64,000 bases of DNA, taken from JARDZU01 sp963730285 (lineage in GTDB: Bacteria > Actinomycetota > Acidimicrobiia > Spongiisociales > ZC4RG35). This document shows positions 33,768-42,051 of the stretch, piece after piece. The position numbers and the translations under genes are program-made. Within the stretch, counting starts at the first letter, position 1. Each line of letters starts with the position of its first letter. The stretch is from assembly GCA_963730285.1 (NCBI GenBank), contig CAVSQY010000001.1, positions 193,827 through 257,826 of the forward strand, read 5' to 3'. The notes beneath the pieces were generated by a model. It was not told the DNA's origin. It did not search any database and worked only from the letters and a program-made list of their open reading frames with translations.

Positions 33768-34940
33768 ATGGACATGAGTAAGCGCAAGGTCGTAGTGACC
33801 GGGCTGGGCGTCGTGGCGGCACCTGGTGTCGGAATGGATGACGTCTGGAAAGGCCTCCAAGTCGGCCCCGATGGGCCTGGTCCGCATCTCGTCGCCAATT
33901 GGGACCCCGAGCCGTGGCTCCCCAAACGGGAGTATCGGCGACTGGACAAGTTCACGCAGTTCGCCCTGGTCGCAGCCCACGAGGCGTTGGAGCAGTCAGG
34001 TCAGCTGGACATCGACCCCAACCGGGTCACCGTCTCGGTGGCGACCGGCATAGGGGGCCTGGAGTCCCTAGAGGAGTTGGTTCATGGGTCCGACGCCGAC
34101 GATCCCAGAGTGTCCCCGTTCCTGGTGCCGATGATGATGGCAAACGCGGCCGCAGCCGGGATTTCGATCAAATACGGTTTCGGTGGCCAAGTGTCGACAC
34201 CGGTGGTCGCCTGCGCGGCGGGGTCACAGGCGGTGCTCGACGGGCTCCGCCAGATCCAGTGGGGCTATGCCGACGCAGCTGTGGTCGGTGGCGCCGAGGC
34301 CGCTGCAAGGAGATCGGCTCGAGCCGGGTTCCAGGCGGCGCGGGCTCTCTCACCGAGTGGAACGGCCAGACCCTTCGACGTGGACCGTGACGGGTTCGTC
34401 ATGGGTGAGGGAGCGGCCATCCTCATCCTGGAGGCGGCCGATGTGGCCGAGGAGCGCGGGGCAAAACCTCTGGTCGAACTGAAGGGTGGAGCTTCGACTG
34501 CCGACGCCCATCACATCACAGCGCCGCATCCGGCCGGGGACGGGGCCGAGCGAGCGATGAGGCTCGCTCTTGAAGATGCGGGGCTGAAACCCGTCGACAT
34601 CGGCTACGTGAACGCCCATGGAACCGGCACGGACCTCAACGACCGAACCGAGGGAGGAGTCATCTATCGGATCTTCGGCGACAACCAGCCGGCAGTGTCA
34701 TCCATCAAAGGGACCACCGGCCACGGTCTCGGGGCCTCCGGCTCGATCGAAGCGGCCGTAACCATCGAGGCGATGCGACGAGGCGAGCTACCGCCGAACC
34801 TCGGGCTGACCAACCAGGATCCCGAGATCCCCCTCACCGACATAGTCCGCGAGCCACGCCCTTGGGATCCGGCCCCTTCCCTCAGCAACTCCTTCGGCTT
34901 CGGCGGTCACAACACCGTCCTTGCCTTCACGCCTCTCTGA
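33768..34940 (+). CDS. fabF: Beta-ketoacyl-ACP synthase II
   Basis: 390 residues (ATG 33768; ATG 33774 possible). The Cys-His-His triad is present: nucleophile in VVACAAGSQAVLDG, His in NAHGTGTDLNDR, His in IKGTTGHGLGASGSIEA. The C-terminal SNSFGFGGHNTVLAF loop is typical of KAS enzymes. It elongates acyl-ACP with malonyl-ACP. The ASSxxS-type elements differ from housekeeping FabF, so it may serve a specialised acyl chain; the symbol is by family. Confidence 0.85.
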   Translation: MDMSKRKVVVTGLGVVAAPGVGMDDVWKGLQVGPDGPGPHLVANWDPEPWLPKREYRRLDKFTQFALVAAHEALEQSGQLDIDPNRVTVSVATGIGGLESLEELVHGSDADDPRVSPFLVPMMMANAAAAGISIKYGFGGQVSTPVVACAAGSQAVLDGLRQIQWGYADAAVVGGAEAAARRSARAGFQAARALSPSGTARPFDVDRDGFVMGEGAAILILEAADVAEERGAKPLVELKGGASTADAHHITAPHPAGDGAERAMRLALEDAGLKPVDIGYVNAHGTGTDLNDRTEGGVIYRIFGDNQPAVSSIKGTTGHGLGASGSIEAAVTIEAMRRGELPPNLGLTNQDPEIPLTDIVREPRPWDPAPSLSNSFGFGGHNTVLAFTPL

Positions 34941-34947
34941 GACCTTT

Positions 34948-34990
34948 CTGTGAGTGTTTTTGTACCGATACGGTTGCCAAACACTCACGG
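34948..34990. other. Long-stem inverted repeat downstream of fabF
   Basis: GTGAGTGTTT (34950-34959) and AAACACTCAC (34979-34988) pair perfectly, extended to 12 by C-G and U-G. The 19-nt loop itself can fold as ACCG-ATA-CGGT. It begins 8 nt after the fabF stop, so it may end that transcript, although no U-tract follows. It could also be a protein-binding site before the thiamine operon. Confidence 0.5.
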
Positions 34991-35035
34991 AACGTGGTTC
35001 GGAGCGTGCAAAGCGGATCTGTTACGGTTTGGGTA

Positions 35036-35126
35036 ACGGGAGCTCGGTGAGACCGGGCTGAGAGGGGATCTGCAAGATCCCGACCGACGAACCTGAACCG
35101 GATAATGCCGGCGTAGGAAATCTCGT
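35036..35126 (+). promoter_or_regulatory. TPP (THI-box) riboswitch aptamer
   Basis: The conserved core is directly readable: GGGCTGAGA (35055-35063) and ACCTGAACCGGATAATGCCG (35091-35110) followed by GCGTAGGAAA. The closing stem P1 is ACGGGA (35036-35041) with TCTCGT (35121-35126). It precedes thiamine ABC-transporter genes, the expected target of thiamin-diphosphate repression. Confidence 0.93.
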
Positions 35127-35159
35127 CTCATCGCTCCCGGCAACCAAGGAGCTGATGAG
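35127..35159 (+). promoter_or_regulatory. Shine-Dalgarno-sequestering hairpin of the TPP riboswitch
   Basis: CTCATC-GCTCC (35127-35137) pairs with GGAGC-T-GATGAG (35148-35159), leaving one bulged U. The GGAG of the ribosome site of the next gene (ATG 35162) is buried in the stem. No U-tract follows, so this is a translational, not transcriptional, expression platform directly abutting P1. Confidence 0.75.
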
Positions 35160-35161
35160 TA

Positions 35162-36199
35162 ATGCGCAAGTTCGCCACACTGGCCACGGTGGCCGCGATC
35201 ACACTCGGCGCCTGCGGAGGCATCGGGGCACAACGACCAACGACACTGAAACTGCTTGCCCACGACTCGTTTGCCGGCGGAGTCACCGATGAGACCTTTG
35301 CCGCGTTCACCGACGAGACCGACATCGACGTGGAGGTCATCTCGGGAGGCGACGCCGGAGCGATGGTCAATCAAGCCGCTTTGACGGCCGGGAACCCGAT
35401 CGCCGATGTCATGTTCGGCGTCGACGACACATTCCTCTCCCGAGCGATCGACGCCGATGTCTTCATGTCATACCGAAGTGCCCGTATCGACGAGGTCGAG
35501 TCGTCGCTTGCCCCCACCTCCGGGGTGGTGACCCCGATCGACTTCGGCGATGTCTGCCTCAACTACGACAAGGGATGGTTTGCGCAGAACGACGTCGAGG
35601 TTCCGACCTCCCTCGACCAACTCCGCAGTGGGCAGTACCCCGCCCTTACAACCGTGGAGAGCCCGGCCACGTCCTCACCGGGCCTGGCTTTCCTCCTGGC
35701 CACGATCGACTTCTACGGCGAGGACGGTTGGGAGGACTTCTGGAGGGACATGAAGGAAGGTGGAGTGACAGTGGTGCCGGACTGGGACACCGCCTACTAC
35801 TCGGAGTTCACGCCCTATGGAGGTGACAGCCCCCTCGTGCTTTCGTATGCCTCATCGCCCCCCGCCGAGGTCATCTATGCCACCGCGCCGCTCACCGAGG
35901 CTCCGACCGGCGTGATCGAGGCGGGCTGCTATCGACAGGTCGAGTACGCGGGTGTCCTGGCCGGAACCGATTTCCCCGATTCAGCAGGAGAGCTGATCGA
36001 CTTCATGCTCTCGCCTGATTTCCAAAAGACGATCCCTCTGACCTGGTTCGTGTTCCCGGCCAATGCGAACACCGAGCTCCCCGATGAATTCGTGAGGTAC
36101 ACGACGTTGCCCACCAAGCCTGCCCGGCTCGATGCCCAGGACATCGCCAACAATCGAGATGGTTGGATCGGCGACTGGACGTCGGTCATGGAGGGCTGA
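35162..36199 (+). CDS. thiB: Thiamine ABC transporter substrate-binding lipoprotein
   Basis: 345 residues. Lipobox TLGACGG (Cys 18), then a type 2 periplasmic-binding fold as in ThiB/TbpA: LKLLAHDSFAGG, ADVMFGVDDTFLSRAID, DFGDVCLNYDKGWF, PGLAFLLATIDFYGEDGWEDFW and LVLSYASSPPAEVIY. It captures thiamine outside the membrane. The TPP riboswitch just upstream and the permease/ATPase downstream confirm the assignment. Confidence 0.93.
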   Translation: MRKFATLATVAAITLGACGGIGAQRPTTLKLLAHDSFAGGVTDETFAAFTDETDIDVEVISGGDAGAMVNQAALTAGNPIADVMFGVDDTFLSRAIDADVFMSYRSARIDEVESSLAPTSGVVTPIDFGDVCLNYDKGWFAQNDVEVPTSLDQLRSGQYPALTTVESPATSSPGLAFLLATIDFYGEDGWEDFWRDMKEGGVTVVPDWDTAYYSEFTPYGGDSPLVLSYASSPPAEVIYATAPLTEAPTGVIEAGCYRQVEYAGVLAGTDFPDSAGELIDFMLSPDFQKTIPLTWFVFPANANTELPDEFVRYTTLPTKPARLDAQDIANNRDGWIGDWTSVMEG

Positions 36200-37749
36200 T
36201 GCGAAGGATTCGCTGGGGATGGGCCCTGGTGATCGCCGTCCCCGCGATCTTCATCGGCTATTTCTTCCTGTACCCGCTCGCCCGCATCATCACGCTGGGG
36301 CTCGGGGAGCTGAACATCGGCGCAACCGGTGTCGAGGCAAGGCTCGTACGTGTCGGTTGGTTCACCCTGTGGCAGGCCGTGGTGTCAACGACGTTGACGC
36401 TGGCGCTGGCGGCGCCGATGACCTGGGCGATTTCCCAATATCGGTTCCCGGGCCGACGTCTCGCCAACGCCCTGGTCGCGATACCTTTCGTGCTCCCAAC
36501 TGTGGTGGTCGGAACCGCCTTCGTCGCTCTGGGTTGGCGCGACTCCATTTGGGCGATCCTGGCCGCACACGTCTTCTTCAACATCGCAGTGGTAGTGCGG
36601 ACCGTGGGCTCGCTGTGGGGTCGTCTCGACCCGGCGCTCCACGACGCCGGCCGAGTGCTTGGCGCCAGTGAATGGCAGGTGTTCCGGTCGGTGACATTTC
36701 CCCTGCTTCGCCCCGCCATCGCAGCCGCCGCCTCGATCGTGTTTTTGTTCACATTCACTTCCTTCGGCGTGATCCTCATTCTCGGTGGCTTCGACTACGC
36801 CACCCTGGAAGTGGAGATCTATCGCCAGGCGGTCACCCTGTTCGATCTCCCCTTGGCGGCCGCACTCGGAGTCGTGCAACTGGTCGGGGTCACGGGCGCC
36901 CTCTATCTCTATTCGCGCTATCAAGAGCGGCACGCCACCACCTGGACGCTCCGCTCAGAGGCATCCAGACCTCGTGCCATGGGAAAGACTGGTGTCCTGG
37001 TCGGAGTGAGCGTCCTCGGGACCCTGGGGGCCCTGGCAATACCGATCGTCGGTTTGGTGGCCAAGTCGATCCAACCGGGTTCCTACTCAGGTTTGTTGGC
37101 GAGGGATCCAGTGGTTGGGCTCCCGGTTGCGTCGGTCGGCAACAGCTTGATCTTCACCGCTATCGCCGTTGTGATCGCGACCGTGGTCGGTGTGATGGCC
37201 TCTGCAGTCATCACCCGGCGACGTGGGACATTGTCGAGGTGGTTCGATCTCACCTTGATGCTTCCGCTGGGGACCTCCGCCGTCACCATCGGCTTCGGAT
37301 TCATCGTGGCACTCGACTGGCCAGTAGACCTTCGCGCCTCCTTTTGGCTCGTCCCAATCGCACATGCACTGGTGGCCATCCCCTTCGTGGTCCGGTCGAC
37401 CGTCCCCACTTTGAGGTCGATCCCCGGAGATACGAGGGAGGCGGCGGCCGCGCTCGGCGCCTCACCGGGCCGCCTCTGGTGGACCATCGACTTCCCCTTG
37501 GTCAGCCGGGCCATCCTGGTGGGAGCCGGTTTCGCCGCAGTTGTGTCACTCGGCGAGTTCGGGGCCACGTCCTTCGTCGCCCGTCCCAGCACGGCAACCA
37601 TGCCGGTGATGATCTTCAGACTCCTTTCGCGTCCGGGATCGGCCTCATTCGCCATGGCGATGGCAATGGCCGTGTTGCTCTCCGTGGTCACGGCTCTCAT
37701 CGTGCTCTCGATCGACCGAGCCCAGCTCGGCGAGATCGGAGCCTTCTGA
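36199..37749 (+). CDS. thiP: Thiamine ABC transporter permease (double length)
   Basis: 516 residues from ATG 36199, which overlaps the thiB stop (TGATG). About twelve membrane segments form two MetI-like halves, each with an EAA loop: LHDAGRVLGASEWQVFRSVT (near residue 150) and TREAAAALGASPGRLWWTI (near 410). This duplicated build is characteristic of ThiP and iron permeases. A fusion of two permease halves is normal for the family. Confidence 0.92.
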   Translation: MRRIRWGWALVIAVPAIFIGYFFLYPLARIITLGLGELNIGATGVEARLVRVGWFTLWQAVVSTTLTLALAAPMTWAISQYRFPGRRLANALVAIPFVLPTVVVGTAFVALGWRDSIWAILAAHVFFNIAVVVRTVGSLWGRLDPALHDAGRVLGASEWQVFRSVTFPLLRPAIAAAASIVFLFTFTSFGVILILGGFDYATLEVEIYRQAVTLFDLPLAAALGVVQLVGVTGALYLYSRYQERHATTWTLRSEASRPRAMGKTGVLVGVSVLGTLGALAIPIVGLVAKSIQPGSYSGLLARDPVVGLPVASVGNSLIFTAIAVVIATVVGVMASAVITRRRGTLSRWFDLTLMLPLGTSAVTIGFGFIVALDWPVDLRASFWLVPIAHALVAIPFVVRSTVPTLRSIPGDTREAAAALGASPGRLWWTIDFPLVSRAILVGAGFAAVVSLGEFGATSFVARPSTATMPVMIFRLLSRPGSASFAMAMAMAVLLSVVTALIVLSIDRAQLGEIGAF

Positions 37750-38450
37750 TGCTCGTCGTCGACGAGCTGACCGTCGTCCTGGGGGAGACCACCATCCTCG
37801 ACGAGGTGAGCCTGGCGATCGGAGATGGCGAGACGGTCGGCGTGCTCGGCCCCTCCGGAGCGGGAAAGTCCACGCTGCTGCGCGCCATCGCCGGTCTCCT
37901 GCCAGTTGCGGGGGGCTCGATCGTATGGGACGGCCAGGACGTGGCCGGGGTTCCCACCCATCTCCGAGGCTTCGGCCTCATGTTCCAGGGATACGCCCTA
38001 TTCCCCCATCTCACCGTTGCCGGGAATGTTGCGTACGGGTTGCGAATGAAGGGGATTCCGGCGGGCGAAGTCCGAGCAAGGGTCGACGCATCGCTGGCAT
38101 CTGTCGGTCTCGACGGTTTCGGAGACCGGGCAATCGTCGATCTCTCCGGTGGAGAACAACAGCGAGTGGCGCTGGCGCGCACTCTCGCTCCCGAACCGCG
38201 GTTTGTGATGCTCGACGAGCCCCTGGGCGCCCTCGATCGAGCCCTGCGTGAGCAACTCCTCGTGGAAACTCGAGAGATCCTCGAAGACCGCGGTGTCACC
38301 GCCCTCGTGGTCACCCATGACCACGAGGAGGCAGCCGCCCTGTCAGATCGTCTCGCTCTGATGAACCGCGGAAGGATCATTCAGGTCGGCACACGCGACG
38401 AGATCCTGGCCAATCCGGTCGACGAATGGGTGACCGGCTTCCTCAAATGA
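37749..38450 (+). CDS. thiQ: Thiamine ABC transporter ATPase
   Basis: 233 residues from ATG 37749 (TGATG overlap with thiP; the frame is open upstream but non-coding there). Walker A GPSGAGKSTLL, Q-loop LMFQGYALFPHLTV, signature LSGGEQQRVALARTLA, Walker B FVMLDEPLGALD and switch VVTHDHEEA are all intact. Length is right for ThiQ. It energises thiamine uptake through ThiP. Operon ends in a strong terminator touching its stop codon. Confidence 0.93.
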   Translation: MLVVDELTVVLGETTILDEVSLAIGDGETVGVLGPSGAGKSTLLRAIAGLLPVAGGSIVWDGQDVAGVPTHLRGFGLMFQGYALFPHLTVAGNVAYGLRMKGIPAGEVRARVDASLASVGLDGFGDRAIVDLSGGEQQRVALARTLAPEPRFVMLDEPLGALDRALREQLLVETREILEDRGVTALVVTHDHEEAAALSDRLALMNRGRIIQVGTRDEILANPVDEWVTGFLK

Positions 38451-38477
38451 GAAAGGCCCCTCAATGAGGGGCCTTTC
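38451..38477. terminator. Bidirectional intrinsic terminator
   Basis: GAAAGGCCCCTC (38451-38462), loop AAT, GAGGGGCCTTTC (38466-38477): a perfect 12-bp stem whose arms contain A and T runs. It starts at the base after the thiQ stop and lies 35 bp from the end of the convergent secreted-protein gene, so it can serve both. Confidence 0.85.
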
Positions 38478-38511
38478 CCTACCTGGGCTAGCTAGGGAGG
38501 AGGAAGTTGGC

Positions 38512-39174
38512 TCAGGCTCCTGAAGAGTCACTCGATTGGAGGGCTCTCCAGTCATTTCGGATCTGACGGAGCTCATCGATGGTGATGACTCCGTCGTCAT
38601 CGAGATAGGGGGACACGTCGATCTGCTTCAACGGGCTGTCGTCGGGGAGGTTGGCGTACTCGGTGGCATCGATGCCGCCGTCATCGAGCAAGGCCCCAAA
38701 ACGGGCGCCATGGCGGAAGGCGTCGACCCGCGGATGTGGCATCGCTTCACGAATCTCGGCCGCGGTCAACTGACCATCCGAGGCTGCCTCGGCGAACGGG
38801 CCGTTGGGATCGTTGAAGGGATGATCGCCGGGCAACTGCGCCAGCTCGTCGGAGGTGATGACACCATCTTCGAGGAAACCCTTGATCAGCTCGCGGTTGG
38901 CCTCCCTCTGGGCCTTCGCGTCTTCGATCTTCGTTTTGACTGCATTGGTGATTGCGTCTGCCTGACCCTGATCGATCGTGCCGTTGCCCACGAGGTCAGA
39001 GAGAACCTCCGACAGGAAATCGGCACCACGCTGGACCACTCCTTTGCCCGATCCATCGGCGGTGTCATCCTCTTGCGCCGAGGCGACTGAAGGCGCCGAG
39101 ACCAGTGAGGTGACGAACCCGGCGGCAACCAGGAGCCCTCCGGCGATGGCCGCGGCAATGATCTTGCTCTTCAT
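38512..39174 (-). CDS. Secreted EF-hand-like repeat protein
   Basis: 220 residues. A Sec signal peptide (basic start, long hydrophobic core, ending SAPSVASAQED). The mature part has three related units: FLEDGVITSDELAQLPGDHP, LLDDGGIDATEYANLPDDSP and YLDDDGVITIDELRQI. Each resembles a shortened EF-hand or dockerin loop with Asp/Asn at loop positions and a hydrophobic at 8. A weaker unit lies near residues 60-80 (LVGNGTIDQGQADAI). Calcium binding outside the cell is plausible. Single gene with a good ribosome site (AAGGAG) upstream. Confidence 0.82.
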   Translation of the reverse strand: MKSKIIAAAIAGGLLVAAGFVTSLVSAPSVASAQEDDTADGSGKGVVQRGADFLSEVLSDLVGNGTIDQGQADAITNAVKTKIEDAKAQREANRELIKGFLEDGVITSDELAQLPGDHPFNDPNGPFAEAASDGQLTAAEIREAMPHPRVDAFRHGARFGALLDDGGIDATEYANLPDDSPLKQIDVSPYLDDDGVITIDELRQIRNDWRALQSSDSSGA

Positions 39175-39281
39175 GTGCTGTCACTCCTTACCTTTGGCAG
39201 CTGAGATAAGTGTCGACGTGGATTGTTAGAGAGCCATGAAGCGACGGTCAGAGTGTTATCGCGCCCGACGGCCTGCTCGAG

Positions 39282-39707
39282 CTAACCCCGAAGCTGATCC
39301 AGATAGGCGACGAAGGCCTCGGGGATCCTCCTCGGCTTGCCCTCCGAGTCGGTGAAAGCAGCCGAAACCGTCAGCTCGGCCAAGCGATCATCACCCCGTA
39401 GCATCACCTGCCTCCACGTCGACCTGACCCGGCTCACCTCTTCGATCCAGGTGTGGATGGTCAGCTCCTCGCCGAATCGCGCCGAGGCGAGGAATCGGGC
39501 ATGGATCTCAACCACGACGAACTGCCAGCCCTCGTTCTTCAGTCGATGAAGGCCCCAGCCCATGTCTTCGAGATAGTCGATTCGAGCCGTCTCGAAGTAG
39601 GAGAAGTAGTTGGTGTGATTGACATGGTCATAGGGGTCGAGCTCGTAGAACCGAACCCTCAACGACGTCGTGTGGATCTCACGGTCAGTGGGCAACTCGA
39701 CGGCCAA
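39282..39707 (-). CDS. Hotdog-fold (4-hydroxybenzoyl-CoA type) thioesterase
   Basis: 141 residues from TTG 39707, preferred because GAGGAG lies 5 nt before it; the longer frame overlaps the divergent gene. 4HBT motif RVRFYELDPYDHVNHTNYFSYFETARIDYL contains the catalytic Asp and the HxN turn. It hydrolyses an acyl- or aroyl-CoA. Divergent from the MDR dehydrogenase, with 45 bp for both promoters. Confidence 0.87.
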   Translation of the reverse strand: MAVELPTDREIHTTSLRVRFYELDPYDHVNHTNYFSYFETARIDYLEDMGWGLHRLKNEGWQFVVVEIHARFLASARFGEELTIHTWIEEVSRVRSTWRQVMLRGDDRLAELTVSAAFTDSEGKPRRIPEAFVAYLDQLRG

Positions 39708-39752
39708 CTTCTCTCCTCGGGCACGCAGGCCCCCGAGGCTACCCTCGCCATC

Positions 39753-40772
39753 ATGAAGGCCTGGCAGCTCACAGATACCAAAGGGATCGGATCCTACGAG
39801 CTCAATGAGGTCGAAGAGCCCGAGCCGGGACCAGGTCAGGTGAGGATCGAGATCAGCCATTCAGCCCTCAATCACCTCGACCTCTGGGTGGCTCAGGGCC
39901 TTCCTGCCCCCAAGCACCTCCCCCACGTCACGGGAGCCGATGGCGCCGGGTGGGTCGACGCAGTAGGCGCTGGGGTGTCCGGGTTCGAGGTTGGAGACGA
40001 GATCATCATCGACCCTTCACTCTCCTGCGGTCGTTGCGCTCAATGCCGCAACGACGACATCGTCTATTGCGACCAATTCCAGATCCTTGGCGAGCACGCC
40101 CACGGGACACTGACCGAGAAGATCGTGATTCCTGTGATCAACGCCGTGCGGAAACCGCAGGTCCTGTCCTGGGAAGTGGCCGGCTCGTTCGGGCTGGCCA
40201 CGGCAACCGCCCTCCGCATGCTGGAGCGAGCCCATCTGAAAGCCGAGCAGACCATCCTGATAGTCGGTGTTGGCGGCGGGGTCTCCGCGGCGGCGATGGA
40301 GCTGGCGTTGGCGATGAGGGCCCGGGTGTTCGTCACCTCCAGGTCACAGGACAAGATCGAGTGGGCAATCGGTGAAGGGGCCGAGGCAGGCTTCGACTCC
40401 GCCGGTGAGTTCGGCAAACAGTTGACCGAATTGGGAGGCGCCGACATCGTCGTCGACAACGTCGGGGCCGCAACCATGCGCCAATCGATGCGAGCAGCCA
40501 AGAAGGGGGGTCGGATCGTGATCTGCGGGGCCACAAGCGGCCCAAAACTCGAGCTGACGATGCCTCACCTGTTCTTCCGCCAACTCGAGCTGATCGGCTC
40601 GAGCATGGCGAATCACGCCCAGTTCGCCCGCGCCACCACCTGGGTGAGCACCGGCGGAGCCCGATCGCCGGTCAGCGCAGTGTTCGAATTCGATGATTTG
40701 CCCGAGGCTCTCCGTTATCTCGAGTCAGGCGACCAAACCGGCAAAGTGGTGATCAAGAACACGAGCGCCTAG
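39753..40772 (+). CDS. Zinc-binding medium-chain dehydrogenase/quinone oxidoreductase
   Basis: 339 residues from ATG 39753 (earlier starts in the frame overlap the divergent gene). GroES-like domain with NHLDLW in place of the catalytic-zinc CxxD, HVTGADGAGWVDAVG, and a four-Cys structural-zinc lobe (CGRCAQCRNDDIVYC). The Rossmann motif is ILIVGVGGGVSAAAMELA. The lost catalytic Cys and retained structural zinc suggest a quinone-oxidoreductase or crotonyl-CoA-reductase-like enzyme rather than an alcohol dehydrogenase. Confidence 0.88.
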   Translation: MKAWQLTDTKGIGSYELNEVEEPEPGPGQVRIEISHSALNHLDLWVAQGLPAPKHLPHVTGADGAGWVDAVGAGVSGFEVGDEIIIDPSLSCGRCAQCRNDDIVYCDQFQILGEHAHGTLTEKIVIPVINAVRKPQVLSWEVAGSFGLATATALRMLERAHLKAEQTILIVGVGGGVSAAAMELALAMRARVFVTSRSQDKIEWAIGEGAEAGFDSAGEFGKQLTELGGADIVVDNVGAATMRQSMRAAKKGGRIVICGATSGPKLELTMPHLFFRQLELIGSSMANHAQFARATTWVSTGGARSPVSAVFEFDDLPEALRYLESGDQTGKVVIKNTSA

Positions 40773-41413
40773 GCGTCGGCCTGGTCCCACTTTCCCCTCA
40801 TGACCACCTGATCGGACGCCTCCGCTCCGCCGCCTTCGTCCTGGAGCGTGACCCAGATCGACGGGTACTCACCCAGGTCGACGCCTGACCAAAGCGTGAC
40901 TGGCTGGTCACCGCCACGGAGGTGGAAGGTGCCGATGCTGACGCCTTCGCCATTGTCATTCCACACCCAACCTTCGTAGTAGGTGCCAGGAGTAGCGGGC
41001 GGGAGGCCCTCGACGTCGAGTCGGATGAGCCATCCGCCACTGGTCGATTCCAGAGTCGCAGTCCCGGTTGCGCCCGGCTCGATATCGGTGCCACTCATGG
41101 CCACCACCGACGAGCTGTCCTGTCCGAGGAGACCGGGCAGCGACACGAAAACGAGCGCCAGCACGGCTACGGCTGCCAGGGAAACTGCCACGACCGCCCA
41201 CCGGCGCTTTGACCCGGGAGACGCGGCGGCGACCTGCTGACCCGACGATTCGATGTCTATCGCCGTGAGCACCTCATCGAGGACCGACCTCGGGGGATCG
41301 GCCCATGTCTCATCCTCGGCCAGTTTCAACCTGACCAAGTCGAGCTGGTCCTTGTCAGGCATGTTGCCTTCACCGGTCTCCAGATAGGACGATCTCGGAT
41401 CTTCAGGATTCAT
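40769..41413 (-). CDS. Anti-sigma factor (RskA-type)
   Basis: 214 residues from ATG 41413 (GGAG upstream). The N-terminal helical part (DLVRLKLAEDETWADPPRSVLDEVLTAI) faces the cytoplasm. One membrane segment (WAVVAVSLAAVAVLALVFVSLPG) is followed by an extracytoplasmic RskA C-terminal domain (GWLIRLDVEGLPPATPGTYYEGWVW, VTLWSGVDLGEYPSIWVTL). No HxxxCxxC zinc motif, as usual for RskA-like proteins. It should hold the ECF sigma encoded 43 bp upstream. Convergent overlap of 4 nt with the dehydrogenase. Confidence 0.87.
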   Translation of the reverse strand: MNPEDPRSSYLETGEGNMPDKDQLDLVRLKLAEDETWADPPRSVLDEVLTAIDIESSGQQVAAASPGSKRRWAVVAVSLAAVAVLALVFVSLPGLLGQDSSSVVAMSGTDIEPGATGTATLESTSGGWLIRLDVEGLPPATPGTYYEGWVWNDNGEGVSIGTFHLRGGDQPVTLWSGVDLGEYPSIWVTLQDEGGGAEASDQVVMRGKWDQADA

Positions 41414-41455
41414 CACACAACTCCATACGTCTGGCGTCCCCCCGTCGGTTCTCGG

Positions 41456-41974
41456 TCATCTCTCCTCCAGATGGCTCAGGAGCTCTGCCAACCGCTGATG
41501 AGCGCGATGGGAGCGAGACTTCACAGTTCCCACCGGTATGTCGAGCGCTTTGGCGATCTCAGCATGGCTCAGCCCCTCGTAGTGGCTCATCCTCACCACC
41601 TGCCGCTCGCTATCGGTGAGGAGATCGATCGCCGACCTCACTTCGAATGTTTCCCATATCGTCTCCAATGATGCGGGCAAGAAGGCCACATCGACATCCT
41701 CACTGGGAACGGACCTGCGCTCTTTTCGATAGATGTCGATCGCGGTGCGTCTGGCTATGGCATACACCCAAGGGCCGAACGCGCGCTCTGCGTCATATGC
41801 GGAAGCGGCCCGCCATGCCTTGATGAAGGTCTGCTGGGTCGCATCGGCTGCCAGACCGGGATCACGAAGAATGCTCAGACAGAGCGCATAGACGGCCCCC
41901 GAGAAGCTGTCGTACACGGACTTGACCGCATTCTCGTCACCAATCCGGAAACCTTGGAGTACCTCGGGGTCCAT
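41456..41974 (-). CDS. ECF-type RNA polymerase sigma factor
   Basis: 172 residues from ATG 41974; CACAAT ends 8 nt before it, suggesting a leaderless message. Upstream in-frame starts are less convincing. Region 2 is YDSFSGAVYALCLSILRDPGLAADATQQTFIKAW followed by RAFGPWVYAIARRTAIDIYRKE. Region 4 is LLTDSERQVVRMSHYEGLSHAEIAKALDIPVGTVKSRSHRAHQRL. It pairs with the following RskA-like anti-sigma and probably drives the divergent lipoprotein gene. Confidence 0.92.
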   Translation of the reverse strand: MDPEVLQGFRIGDENAVKSVYDSFSGAVYALCLSILRDPGLAADATQQTFIKAWRAASAYDAERAFGPWVYAIARRTAIDIYRKERRSVPSEDVDVAFLPASLETIWETFEVRSAIDLLTDSERQVVRMSHYEGLSHAEIAKALDIPVGTVKSRSHRAHQRLAELLSHLEER

Positions 41975-41997
41975 CAGACGATTGTGCCAAAGAGCGC

Positions 41998-42024
41998 GAA
42001 CCATTGTGGTTGTCACCACGTATT
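41998..42024 (+). promoter_or_regulatory. Candidate ECF sigma promoter
   Basis: GAACC (41998-42002), a 16-bp spacer and CGTATT (42019-42024) match the usual ECF pattern of a GAAC -35 and CGT -10. It reads into the lipoprotein gene at 42052, opposite the sigma gene. Confidence 0.55.
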
Positions 42025-42051
42025 GAGGGGAGAACCACAAAGGAGAGAACG

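Noticed and set aside
36672..37748. 359-codon extension upstream of thiQ in the same frame
   Set aside because: It lies wholly inside thiP in another frame; the ATPase starts normally at ATG 37749 with a TGATG overlap.
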